NCBI RefSeq assembly: GCF_030272615.1
Contig: NC_081410.1
Span: 112,296,433-112,360,432 of the forward strand
Reading direction: 5' to 3'
DNA: 64,000 bases
DNA from: Cryptomeria japonica
Taxonomy: Eukaryota; Streptophyta; Pinopsida; Cupressales; Cupressaceae
Position 1 is the first letter of the stretch, and every line of letters starts with the position of its first letter. Under the pieces are notes generated by a model. The model saw only the letters and a program-made list of their open reading frames with translations. It was not told where the DNA came from and ran no database searches. Position numbers and translations under genes: made by a program. This document shows positions 33,898-43,347 of this stretch, one piece after another.

Positions 33898-35155
33898 TGT
33901 AGCGTCCTAAAATTGTGACACTTGCAATTTCAACTGCATTTGGGACTTCACGATGGCGATGCAACACAGAACCTGAATGGAGACCCCGAAACTTGTTCAT
34001 GACATCAAAAACTGCATTTTTCAGCGCCCTGGCCTGATCCCTCCTTGCACCCTGCTGTCCCGGGAGGTGGGACCATGGCGCCCAGCGCCCTGGTCCTTCA
34101 GGACCATGGCACTCAGCGTCCTGGTCCCCCAGGACCATGGCGCCCAACGCCCTGGTCCCTGGCCCTATTTTGGGCCCGGTCTCTTTTGGGGCTTCGGGTC
34201 TTTAAGTTTGCAAATTGGAAAATAATGTTTCCTGGTCGGCCTAAGGTCGGGAAAATCAGTCTATCAACCCTAATTGACAAGTATATAAAATGCATTTCAT
34301 CTCCCATTTTGGTAGATGGAAAAAAGGCAGAAACGATAATCAAGCATTCAAGCATTCAAGCATTCAAGCATTTAAGCATTCCTTCAAGCAATTGAGCATT
34401 CTAAGTCTCCATTCAAGGCTAAATGTTGCATTCAAGACAAGGATTCAACCATTGAAGAGGAGATCACATACAACATACAACATACTACATACATTACACC
34501 TTCGCATGTAAGAATACAAACATTCTTACAACAAGGTATCAGTACTTGTTTACATTACAAACATTTACATTTACAACATTCTCATTTCTTGGTTAATTCC
34601 AAAACCGGGGTTTGACCTAAAGGCAAACCCCTCATCCCTAACCCCCCAATCATCCTCTCTTTTCTATGTGTAGGTGGCAGGTACGCAGCTGTAATTGAAG
34701 ATCTGGAATCCTTGTGCAGAGACGAACAGATCCCCCTTTGTTTCGCGGATTTTTCGGAGGACCGTGTGCACGCCGGGCACCATCGTCCCATCAACTTTCG
34801 CTCAAATTTGCAGAACAGCACCGTCTCAACATTTTACTGCTAGTTCTAGGTCCGCAGCTTCATCCCATATCCCTATCTCTGTTTATAAGCGAATCTTTCC
34901 TACTTTACATGCATTCCTAGTTCAATCTTTCTATCTACATTCTTTATAAAAGAGGGTATCCTTGATGTCTTAACCCTTGAAACTCATATAGAATCCAATC
35001 TTGCATTGCATGGGATTGGATCTTGTGGGTTTCAACCCCTCTTTTGAATGTAAAGTCTCCCCTAAGTGAAAACCATCAACCCTAGTGACTCTCCCTTCTC
35101 TCTCCTTGGAGTTGGGGAGGGGAGAACAACTAGGGTTCGATTTTTCCGCTTTACA
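33898..35155 (+). repeat. D1 5' LTR (1,258 bp)
   Basis: From TGTAGCGTCC to CCGCTTTACA. It holds three tandem 31-bp units GACCATGGCGCCCAGCGCC... (34,071-34,162), while the other LTR has one; a run of AAGCATTC words (34,343-34,395); a TATA box at 34,282; and the AGGACCGTGTGCAC hairpin core at 34,757-34,789. Confidence 0.95.
34282..34290 (+). promoter_or_regulatory. D1 LTR TATA box
   Basis: TATATAAAA lies in the LTR, with the counterpart TATATAAAC at 40,824 in the 3' LTR. Transcription would be expected to start about 30 bases downstream, near 34,315. Position fits a U3/R border but no transcript data are available. Confidence 0.6.
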
Positions 35156-35156
35156 T

Positions 35157-35176
35157 TTTGGTGAACCTGACGTGAA
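35157..35176 (+). promoter_or_regulatory. D1 primer binding site, tRNA-Trp
   Basis: TGGTGAACCTGACGTGAA starts a few bases after the LTR end and is complementary to the tRNA-Trp 3' end with one mismatch. The match stops at 18 bases, the usual length, unlike the long site of G1. Confidence 0.88.
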
Positions 35177-35558
35177 CATCCTCATTTTGATTATTCATGG
35201 TTAGATCTGAAAATTTTGTTTCCTTAATTACATTTCCATGTTTGATCTTTTGCAAATTTTAGAGGTTGATTGCATAAAAACCCTAAAATTTTCTTTTTAG
35301 TAATTAAACTTGTGGAATGTTTAATTGTTAATGCTTGTTTCAGATCTACCCTTCTATTCCAAATTGTCAATTCATATGTGTGCTTTAATTCTGAAAATTA
35401 AGTGGTTAAATGTCAAAACCCTAATTTTTAAGACCCTCTTGATTCAACCTTTGACTGATAATTTCACTAATCAAAACACCTCCAAATCGGCTGTAACTTT
35501 GGATTCCGCAATAAAATCACAATATCTTTCATCCCTGAAAATTTGGAAAAAAGTTGCG

Positions 35559-35590
35559 AGGACCGTGTGCACCCCGAGCGCCATCGTCCT
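35559..35590 (+). promoter_or_regulatory. D1 leader hairpin candidate 1 (GTGCAC loop)
   Basis: AGGACCGT, GTGCAC and, after 11 bases, TCGTCCT. The stem AGGAC/GTCCT has five pairs, then a mismatch. The loop holds the self-complementary GTGCAC. Functional meaning is inference. Confidence 0.4.
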
Positions 35591-36180
35591 CGACATTTTT
35601 TTTGAAAATTCGGGAGCTAGATCTTACTGTATTTTTCTGCTAAAATCCAGAATTTTGGCTGATTTTATCAATTTTAACACCTTCAACATTAAAGTCAAAG
35701 TTGGTCTAGTGATTGCTTGGATTGAGGCTTCTAATCATTCAAAAATTGTTGAAATTGAAATTTGTATCAAAATTGTGTTTCTTACAGTCTTAAATCTGAA
35801 AAATGTGTTAGCATTCATTCGAAATTTCAGTGTTTTATTCAAATTTTTGCAGTTTGTGACTTTTGAAATTAAGTGTTTAATTGCAACAACTTTGATTTCC
35901 ACCTTCAAATTCGAATTTTGCATGAAATCGAATCAACTTTTGAATTTCGAAACTTGCATTGCTTTCAACATTCCTTCTAAAATCATAAAATTCAAAATTT
36001 CAGTTTCCCTCTCTTTTTCAAAATTCAAATTTTACATTTTTCAACAATCTTGGTAGGGTTCAATTTTGAGATTGCAACTTTAATTTGGCCTATCTACAGA
36101 TCATAAAATCACTCAATTTTTTCAGATTAGCTTTAAAATCATCATAACTTTCATCCCTGAAAATTTTGAAAAAAGTTGCG

Positions 36181-36212
36181 AGGACCGTGTGCACTCCGTT
36201 TGCCACGGTCCT
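36181..36212 (+). promoter_or_regulatory. D1 leader hairpin candidate 2 (GTGCAC loop)
   Basis: AGGACCGT pairs perfectly with ACGGTCCT eight bases long; the 16-base loop between them starts with the palindrome GTGCAC. It lies 128 bases before the gag ATG. Could be a packaging or RNA-dimer signal; inference. Confidence 0.45.
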
Positions 36213-36339
36213 AGACATTTTTTCCGAAATTTCGGGAGATTGTCCTGATTGCATTTAATAGCTTAAATCTAGGAGATTGGCTGATTTTATTGAAATTTGC
36301 TACCTCTAAAATTCAAAATCTTCTCTCTCTCTTTAGTGC

Positions 36340-36807
36340 ATGAGTTTTACAACAATAAGTCCTACTTACACTATTCCTGTTAGACGAAGCCTTAGAATTA
36401 AGTCCTTCCAAGGTGTAATTACCGAGGAGATGGAACCTAATTTGAATGGCCTTTTTAACGAGGACATGGGTAATTCCTCTAATCCTCCTAACAATGAAGA
36501 ATCTCTCCATGAGGTTTCTGTAGAACAACTTTCAAAATTGGATAACCAATTTGATGATTTTCGACAATGGATGTCTCAAGAATACCCTGATAGTGAAGCT
36601 CTTTCATTAATTGAGGGTCTAAAACGTATGGTTCAAAGTGATAAGAATGGAATTGATATTTTGCGTGGTATTGCACACATTGTGGATTCGAATGTGATGC
36701 CGATGAAAAGTTGTGCCGAAACCTTAGGTTATACACAACCTCCTACTCAAGTTAATCATTCTACTCCTTTGACAACTCCTATTGCTAGTATACCTACTTT
36801 CACATGA
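36340..36807 (+). CDS. D1 gag N-terminal frame (155 codons)
   Basis: ATG 36,340 opens MSFTTISPTYTIPVRRSLR, a basic start as in gypsy Gag, then an acidic, helical region (VSVEQLSKLDNQFDDF, ALSLIEGLKRMVQSDKNG). It ends in TGA that overlaps the next start as ATGA (36,804-36,807). The downstream frame continues Gag, so this is either the N-terminus separated by a frameshift or a separate small protein translated in coupling. No known domain is seen. Confidence 0.65.
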   Translation: MSFTTISPTYTIPVRRSLRIKSFQGVITEEMEPNLNGLFNEDMGNSSNPPNNEESLHEVSVEQLSKLDNQFDDFRQWMSQEYPDSEALSLIEGLKRMVQSDKNGIDILRGIAHIVDSNVMPMKSCAETLGYTQPPTQVNHSTPLTTPIASIPTFT

Positions 36808-38213
36808 AACATAATGACTACTTCAATACAAGACATTCCTCCTATGATCACCAATCATGGGGCAATCCTTCTTCTTCAATCAACTCTCTTCCTTCATTCA
36901 ATCCAACTTCTTCATTCATTCCTTCAATGAGTGTCCCTATTATGAACATGACGCAAGGGGGCAATTCATTTAACCATTCCATTCCTCCTTGTAGTGTTCC
37001 TCCTTTCCAATCATCTCCTATGACTAACTATCATAGTGTCCCACCACCTTACTCTCTACCTTCTTTCAATAACATAACACCGCCATCACAATCTAACATG
37101 TCTAATATGAACTCTTCGACTGAAGCAACCATTAACAATCTTGCACAAACTGTCTCTTCTTTACAACAACAAATTGCCTCTATGAATCAATCTAAGTTTA
37201 GTGTGCCCACATTTGATGTTGCGAGCCCACTTTCTCTTGACATTGTTCAAGCTATTCCCCCTAAACATGTTGAAATTCCGCATTTGGAGCTTTATAATGG
37301 TAAGGGTGATCCTCTAACACATGTTAAGACCTTTCAAACAATATGTACTGATTTTGCTTATGACCAAAGATTGCTTGCGAAACTGTTTACTAGAACATTA
37401 AGAGATAAAGCCCTACAATGGTATTGCTCATTGCCTTCTTATTCTATTACTTCTTTCGAACAACTTGCAAATGCTTTCATTCAACAATTTCAAAACAATA
37501 TAAGTCCTAAAGTTACTTTGATTGATTTAATGCATTGTAAACAAGGTGTTAAAGAAAAAGTGATTGATTTCATTGGTAGATATAAGCATTTGTATGCTCA
37601 AATTTCTTTTCCAGTGCCTGACAATGATATTCAAAGAATCTTTATTTCTAATTTACAAAAAGATATTAGAGAAAAACTTCTGTTTTCTGAGTTTACTTCT
37701 TTCCAACAGTTGTGCGCAACTCTTCACAATTATCAACTGACTGTGAGTCAAATGGAACAAGCAAATCCTATGGCTCCGAGTGATAAGGGTGATAGTAGTC
37801 AACAACCATTTGGAAAGTTTAAACCGAACAGAGAGTCCATTAAATTCAATGAAAACATCATCAACAACAATTTGAATGCGGCATCAGGTGTGCCTCCTAT
37901 TTCTAAGTTTTTCAAGAAAGAAAGAAAGTTCACTCCTTTGAATGAATCATTGCATAGTATTATGAATAAGTTATTGGAACAAAATGTGCTTACCCTCCCT
38001 TCTATAAGGCAAATAGATCCTGCAAAGATTAATTCATCCTATTTTGATAACAAATCTTTTTGTCAATTTCATCGTCATCCTGGGCATGATACTGAAAAAT
38101 GTTTTGCTTTAAAGGGTAAAATTCAAGATTTGATTGATAATAATACTATTTCTGTTTCTGGAGTGAATGATAAAGGCAACACATCTGTAGCTCCTCCTAA
38201 CCAAAATCTTTAG
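36804..38213 (+). CDS. D1 Gag, capsid and zinc finger (469 codons)
   Basis: Intact frame. The first 130 residues are Ser/Pro/Asn-rich and disordered-looking. Then PHLELYNGKGDPLTHVKTFQ (about residue 158), LAKLFTRTLRDKALQWYCSL and FEQLANAFIQQFQNN form the Retrotrans_gag domain, followed by the helical C-terminal half. Near residue 420 FCQFHRHPGHDTEKCFALK is the CxxHxxxxHxxxxC-type zinc finger common in Tat-like Gag proteins. The product would form particles and bind element RNA. It ends in TAG at 38,211; the same frame continues past TAG and a TGA into the protease-like part. Confidence 0.88.
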   Translation: MKHNDYFNTRHSSYDHQSWGNPSSSINSLPSFNPTSSFIPSMSVPIMNMTQGGNSFNHSIPPCSVPPFQSSPMTNYHSVPPPYSLPSFNNITPPSQSNMSNMNSSTEATINNLAQTVSSLQQQIASMNQSKFSVPTFDVASPLSLDIVQAIPPKHVEIPHLELYNGKGDPLTHVKTFQTICTDFAYDQRLLAKLFTRTLRDKALQWYCSLPSYSITSFEQLANAFIQQFQNNISPKVTLIDLMHCKQGVKEKVIDFIGRYKHLYAQISFPVPDNDIQRIFISNLQKDIREKLLFSEFTSFQQLCATLHNYQLTVSQMEQANPMAPSDKGDSSQQPFGKFKPNRESIKFNENIINNNLNAASGVPPISKFFKKERKFTPLNESLHSIMNKLLEQNVLTLPSIRQIDPAKINSSYFDNKSFCQFHRHPGHDTEKCFALKGKIQDLIDNNTISVSGVNDKGNTSVAPPNQNL

Positions 38214-38291
38214 ATTTTTACTGATCCATTACCTTCTCATACTGCTAATGCGATTGATACTACTGATTCCTCTGTCTGACCTGATGATCTT

Positions 38292-39770
38292 GTGTCTATG
38301 GCTCTGAATGTGATTAACTTTGTAGAGCAGCAGAAAATCCCTAAAGAACCTTCCATCACCTTTGATTCTAGTGAAACTATCAGGGCACCTGATGGTCCTT
38401 TATATATAGTTGCAAAAGTCAAGAATACACCTTGCCGTGGAGTGCTTATTGATCCTTCTTGTATGGTTAATATCATTATTGAAGAATTTCTTTTTACTTT
38501 GCAATTGAATCAAGTGATCTATGACGAAACAAATGTGGTTGTGAAATTATTTGATGCATTTTCTTCTCCTGCAATTGGTTCTATTACATTACCTATTGAG
38601 GTCCATAACAAATCCCTTGATGTGGACTTTGCTATTATTCCATCATCCAAACAATTTCGTGTGAAGCTAGGCTATCCTTGGCTGTCTTCCATGAAAGCTA
38701 TTGCTTCTCCTATTCACAAGTGTTTGAAATTTCCCCATAATGGTGAAGTTGTTACTGTCAATCATAGTCTCTTTAAACCAGCTGAAAGAACTTCTAGCGT
38801 TCCTATTGATTATTTTTGGCCTAAGCAATTCCAATCTCTTCCTCCGCGAAGTGATCATCTTTTCAAATCTTATCAAAAGTGGAAGAAAGATATGATCCTA
38901 TCTCTAAGTGAACCTAGAACACCCAAACTTGACATTCCTATCATTCTTGAGAAGGAAGTTCTTCCTTTGAAAGATAAAACTAATGTCTTTCCTCAAGAAG
39001 ATTCCCAACCCATCCCTATGGATGTGACTATGCCTATGATTAATAAACTTCCTAAAAGTAGACCTATCCCTCCTCGTCATGATGGACTTGGTCTCCTTCC
39101 TAAACCAAATATTCCTCCCTTATATGGAGCAGTTCCTCCTCCTTCCTCTTATGGAGAGAAGAGACCTTCCTCTTCTCCTATTGTTCAACCTAAGAGACCA
39201 CAACCTAAACACCCAAGTGATAAGGATGAGAACATTCTTCCTCCTCAATCTCCTCAACTTCCTACTAAGACTAGACGAAATCGTTCTGCACGTGAACACC
39301 GACGAAAGCGTCGTCTTAGAGCTCATGCAGTTGCTTCTCAAACTTTGCAATCCCCAAAAACACCTTCAACTAATATTATTCCATTTTCTCCTCAGCTGAC
39401 GATTGAGCCGAAATCTCCTAAACATAAGATGCATGATGGTCTTGATCCTATGCGAGTTAAAGATCCTATTTTTATAAATCTTGATGATGATATAGATGAA
39501 AATGTTATTCATGATGAAAATGTTACTCCTGTTCATTCTGATAGTGAATATGAATATGTTGATGTTGATAACCATCTATCTAACGAATTTTCTAAAGCAC
39601 TTATCCTAGCTCCTAGACAAGAACACCGTGGCTTGGGGTATGAACATAGCCCTTGTTTGGATCTTGTGATAGCTCCATCTGCTGTGTTGGATGTTCTTCC
39701 TCTAGCATGTTTCCTACCTTCCCAAAACATTGATCAGCAAGATCGGGGGGTAGATGATGTGCTAGACTAG
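38292..39770 (+). CDS. D1 protease-like and proline-rich frame (492 codons)
   Basis: In the same frame as Gag, 78 bases on. The first 140 residues resemble a retroelement aspartic protease: RGVLIDPSCMVNIIIEEFLF has the Asp, though DPS replaces the usual DGG/DxGA form, followed by GSITLPIEV, DVDFAIIPSSKQFRVKLGYP and WLSSMKAIASPIHKCLKFP, as in Tat proteases. The remaining 350 residues are Pro-, Arg- and Asp-rich with no RT motif, containing a basic RRNRSAREHRRKRRLRAH stretch (about residues 335-352) and an acidic Asp-rich part. The frame ends at TAG 39,768. Whether it is a working protease is uncertain. Confidence 0.72.
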   Translation: MSMALNVINFVEQQKIPKEPSITFDSSETIRAPDGPLYIVAKVKNTPCRGVLIDPSCMVNIIIEEFLFTLQLNQVIYDETNVVVKLFDAFSSPAIGSITLPIEVHNKSLDVDFAIIPSSKQFRVKLGYPWLSSMKAIASPIHKCLKFPHNGEVVTVNHSLFKPAERTSSVPIDYFWPKQFQSLPPRSDHLFKSYQKWKKDMILSLSEPRTPKLDIPIILEKEVLPLKDKTNVFPQEDSQPIPMDVTMPMINKLPKSRPIPPRHDGLGLLPKPNIPPLYGAVPPPSSYGEKRPSSSPIVQPKRPQPKHPSDKDENILPPQSPQLPTKTRRNRSAREHRRKRRLRAHAVASQTLQSPKTPSTNIIPFSPQLTIEPKSPKHKMHDGLDPMRVKDPIFINLDDDIDENVIHDENVTPVHSDSEYEYVDVDNHLSNEFSKALILAPRQEHRGLGYEHSPCLDLVIAPSAVLDVLPLACFLPSQNIDQQDRGVDDVLD

Positions 39771-40479
39771 TTCATTAGCATAGCAGACTCTCTCCTCCTC
39801 TCTTTTGTTACTTCTTTTATGTGTTATTCTCATTCTTCTATTTAGTGTTGTCTACTTGAGGACGATGCAAAACATTGAGATCTCTTTTGGTCTCTCTCAT
39901 GTTGACTCAAAAGACACATGTGTTCCCTTCTTCTAGGTGACCTTCCTTGATTGGGGAATGAAGAACAATTATGCATACATACATATGATATACATGAATT
40001 ATCATACAACATATTGACCCCGAGGAAAGCGAAGTCACCTTGTGCTTTGTGTTTTGTATCTATTATCCTTGGGCTTATCTCACACTTGGGGGCTAAATCC
40101 TTGTGATAACGTGTTCCTTTCTCATTTCTTATATGTATCACTACCTTAAAGCAGTCACCCCCAGTGAGGTGTGTGCGACCGCTTTAACATAGGGGGGCAT
40201 ACATCCCGTTCATATCTTTTCAAGATACTTGAAAATTTCTTGACAAATTTAGCTTTGCCTTGAAAATTTTTGATATCTTTCTTGCATGACTCATAGTGAG
40301 GGAACCTTACTACTGACAGTCATGGTTCTCCCTCGTGATCTTCCCTTTTACTTTGTCAATCGAAGTCGTAAGATCCTGAGTCCACTGGGGGCTTGGTGTA
40401 TCTTGCCTCCTTGACGTGGTGAAAGTCTTTCAATGTTGTTTCCTTGTACTTTACCAGAAGTATGAGCGTACGCTTATAC
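39771..40479 (+). other. D1 3' untranslated tail
   Basis: No open frame of note, and no RT or integrase motifs in any frame. It ends at the polypurine tract. Confidence 0.8.
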
Positions 40480-40483
40480 TCCC

Positions 40484-40501
40484 GCTAAAGTGGGGGCTAA
40501 A
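40484..40501 (+). promoter_or_regulatory. D1 polypurine tract
   Basis: TAAAGTGGGGGCTAAA directly precedes the TGTAGCG start of the 3' LTR at 40,502. Confidence 0.85.
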
Positions 40502-41681
40502 TGTAGCGTCTTAAAATTGTGACACTTGCAATTTCGACTGCATTTGGGACTTCACGATGGCGATGCAACACGAAACCTGAATGGAGACCCCAAAACTTGT
40601 TCATGACATCAAAAACTGCATTTTTCAGCACCCTAGCCTGATCCCTCCTTGCACCCTGCTGTCCCGGGAGGTGGGACCATGGCGCCCAACGCCCTAGTCC
40701 CTGGCCCTATTTTGGGCCCGGTCTCTTTTGGGGCTTCGGGTCTTTAAGTTTGCAAATTGGAAAATAATGTTTCCTGGTCGGCCTAAGGTTGGGAAAATCA
40801 GTCTATCAACCCTAATTGACAAGTATATAAACTGCATTTCCTCTCCCATTTTGGTAGATGGAAAAAAGGCGGAAACGATATTCAAGCATTCAAGCATTCA
40901 AGCATTCCGTCAAGCAATTGAGCATTCTAAGTCTCCATTCAAGGCTAAGTGTTGCATTCAAGACAAGGATTCAACCATTGAAGAGGAGATCACATACAAC
41001 ATACAACATACTACATACATTACACCTTCGCATGTAAGAATACAAACATTCTTACAACAAGGTATCAGTACTTGTTTACATTACAAACATTTACATTTAC
41101 AACATTCTCATTTCTTGGTTAATTCCAAAACCGGGGTTTGACCTAAAGGCAAACCCCTCATCCCTAACCCCCCAATCATCCTCTCTTTTATGTGTGTAGG
41201 TGGCAGGTACGCGGCTGTAATTGAAGATTTGGAATCCTTGTGCAGAGACAAACAGATCCCCCTTCGTTTCGCGGATTTTTCGGAGGACCGTGTGCACGCC
41301 GGGCGCCATCGTCCCATCAAATTTCGCTCAAATTTGCAGAACAGCACCGTCTCAACATTTTACTGCTAATTCCAGGTCCGCAGCTTCATCCCATATCCCT
41401 ATCTCTGTTTATAAGCGAATCTTTCCTACTTTACATGCATTCCTAGTTCAATCTTTCTATCTACATTCTTTACAAAAGAGGGTATCCTTGATGTCTTAAC
41501 CCTTGAAACTCATATAGAATCCAATCTTGCATTGCATGGGATTGGATCTTGTGGGTTTCAACCCCTCTTTTGAATGTAAAGTCTCCCCTAAGTGAAAACC
41601 ATCAACCCTAGTGACTCTCCCTTCTCTCTCCTTGGAGTTGGGGAGGGGAGAACAACTAGGGTTCGATTTTTCTACTTTACA
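40502..41681 (+). repeat. D1 3' LTR (1,180 bp)
   Basis: Copy of 33,898-35,155, ending TCTACTTTACA. It has one 31-bp GACCATGGCG unit instead of three and fewer AAGCATTC words; these two length changes account for the whole 78-bp size difference. Scattered substitutions are few. Confidence 0.95.
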
Positions 41682-41686
41682 AGTGT
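41682..41686. repeat. Target site duplication of D1, right copy (AGTGT)
   Basis: AGTGT repeats 33,893-33,897 and is followed by TAATAG, restoring the S1 LTR order seen at 28,271-28,290. Confidence 0.95.
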
Positions 41687-42610
41687 TAATAGTAAATTGC
41701 CATACCGGTAAGAATTAATGCATGAAACATAAACACAAAGTCATCCACAACACATGACACCAATATTTGTACGTGGAAACCCTGTAAGGGGAAAAACCAC
41801 GGTGGGAATCCTTACCCACAATCAGATGATACTACTGCAGATAGTAAGTGTACAAAGAGGGGTCTGCACATGTAGAAAGGCAAACAACCTAGAGCTCACT
41901 GCTCAATCACAAATGGGAGTCACACTGACTATAGTTGGATGGTTAAATCCAATAAGAATGTACTGTACAAAATCACATCTTCATATGCTGAATTCAGTAC
42001 TGGTGTAATGCTGATATGCTTCTACAAAAACCTAACTTTACCTTCAGATGATGTCTTCATGTATGCCTCTGCTTGATCTCGCATATACCTTCACTCAATT
42101 CTTTTTTGCATTCCACACTTGATCTTACAAATAAGATCTTACATTTATACCATACCCTAAGACCAATTTTAGTAGGTTGGCTCTACAAGATATTACAATA
42201 AAACATTTTGCAAATAATATCTGATGCAATAACTGATTAAACATGTCGGCTTACTGCATTTACATCAATAATAAATCATCTTCATAGCGTGCCATGCTGA
42301 TCTGGAAAAGATAAACCTGCTAGTGTAACCCTAGATAACTTAGACCTATTTGCCGGTAAAGGCAAATATGCAAATAAGAATATATCAATGATTAGTACTT
42401 CAAAATAAAGTGTCCACATGATGTCTTTGACATTACCAAGTGTCTTCCATGTCATTCTAGGTACCGGTGAACATTATATCCTGTTGGTTGATCATATACC
42501 AATAACTGTTGCACAGATTACTGCTTGTCGGTGAATGTTGCTGGATCTCCAAAGTAGGTGTATTTAGTAGGTGTTGACATCAATGACAAAACCATACCAA
42601 AATACCAACA
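41687..42610 (-). repeat. S1 5' LTR, proximal fragment after D1
   Basis: 924 bp matching the rest of 28,143-29,195 and ending CCAACA, followed by CTGTT. With 33,768-33,897 it totals 1,054 bp, against 1,053 for the other LTR. Confidence 0.95.
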
Positions 42611-43347
42611 CTGTTTTCCCATTTGATGACCCTAGGGCCCAGATTTTGTATCATGATTGTCAATTTGGGAACTCTATGATTTTGTCTGACAATGAGGTGG
42701 AGGGTGATTCATCTCAAAATGAGGAAAAAGAAAGGCTGTGGCTAATGGAGTTCGATGGTAGTTGTGCAATGTCAAGTTCTGGTGTAGGGGTCATATTAAT
42801 ACCACCTTCTGGCAATCCTTTTCCTTTTTCCTTCAAGCTAGAGTTCAAAAATACCAACAATATAGCTAAGTATGAAGCCTTGTTGTTAGGCTTAGCCGAA
42901 GCTAAGAGATTAGGAGTGAAGCTCTTGCGAGTTAAAGGAGATGTTGAACTTATTGTGAAGCAGGTCAGGGGGTTGTTTAGTGTCAAAAATGAAAGGTTGA
43001 AGCACTATCGAAACAGAGTCTGGGACAAAATTGAAGGTTTCGATGCATTCTCCATTGAGGCAATACCCAAGGAATTGAACTCAAAAGCAGATTCATTAGC
43101 AGTCTTAGCTTCATTGCTTGTCCCACACCTTGAATTTGTTGAAGAAACTTACAAAATAGAGTTGTTATATTGGCCCAGTGTTCCAGACAACTCTGACTCA
43201 TGGCAGGTATTTGAGAGTGATAAGCAAATAAATAATTTTATGCAAGGTTTGGATATGTTTTCTGCCATGTTTTTTGAAGGTTCTGATGTAGAGTGCAAAG
43301 AATTTTTGCCAGAACGAACCAAGGAATTGCCTGATGGAATCATGTAG
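42611..43347 (+). CDS. G2 archaeal-type RNase H, placed before RT
   Basis: The G2 polyprotein resumes after S1. PFDDPRAQILYHDCQFG leads to WLMEFDGSCAMSSSGVGVIL (first Asp), NNIAKYEALLLGLAEAKRLG (Glu), LLRVKGDVELIVKQV (Asp) and LKHYRNRVWDKIEGFDAFS, the order of an archaeal-type RNase H of Tat elements. The domain spans about 42,745-43,140. A following linker contains LPERTKELPDGIM and a TAG at 43,345; the frame then continues into RT. The placement upstream of RT differs from G1, where it is downstream. Apart from the terminal stop the frame is intact. Confidence 0.85.

Larger units (their letters stand above)
35177..36339 (+). other. D1 leader with duplicated hairpin segment
   Basis: A non-coding, AT-rich leader of about 1.16 kb. 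A segment of about 170 bp occurs twice (around 35,515-35,683 and 36,135-36,305), each with ATCCCTGAAAATTT, AAAAAAGTTGCGAGGACCGT and GTGCAC. A 243-codon open stretch at 35,325-36,056 starts at TTG, is built of Phe, Ile, Lys and Asn and looks like chance openness of AT-rich DNA. Confidence 0.7.
33898..41681 (+). mobile_element. D1: non-autonomous gag-protease LTR element (TR-GAG type)
   Basis: Complete 7.8-kb element flanked by the exact 5-bp duplication AGTGT (33,893-33,897 and 41,682-41,686). It has LTRs of 1,258 and 1,180 bp (TGTAGCGTC ... TTTACA), a tRNA-Trp primer site, a leader, gag, a protease-like frame, a 730-bp tail and a polypurine tract. No RT, RNase H or integrase is present, nor room for them. 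Such elements are known as TR-GAGs and need enzymes in trans. The LTRs are the most alike of the elements here, fitting the innermost position in the nest. Confidence 0.93.
28143..42610 (-). mobile_element. S1: Sirevirus-like Ty1/copia element, interrupted by D1
   Basis: Minus-strand order: LTR (42,610-33,768, split by D1), iMet primer site, gag, protease, integrase, RT, RNase H, polypurine tract, LTR (29,195-28,143). Integrase before RT defines Ty1/copia. Several polypurine-tract-like GGGGGAG runs before the 3' LTR are a known Sirevirus habit. There is no env-like frame: pol ends 361 bases before the LTR. Without D1 the element is about 6.7 kb. LTR copies are similar but clearly diverged. 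Confidence 0.93.

Noticed and set aside
35325-36056. A 243-codon frame in the D1 leader
   Set aside because: It starts at TTG, is built almost wholly of AT-rich codons, and overlaps a non-coding direct repeat; no domain is seen.
39079-39399. Alternative plus- and minus-strand frames over the D1 protease-like region
   Set aside because: They are shadows of the intact 492-codon frame, with Leu- or Arg-rich low-complexity products.
42571-42610. N-terminal 13 residues of the open frame before the G2 RNase H
   Set aside because: These bases belong to the S1 LTR; the true G2 sequence starts after the duplication at 42,611.
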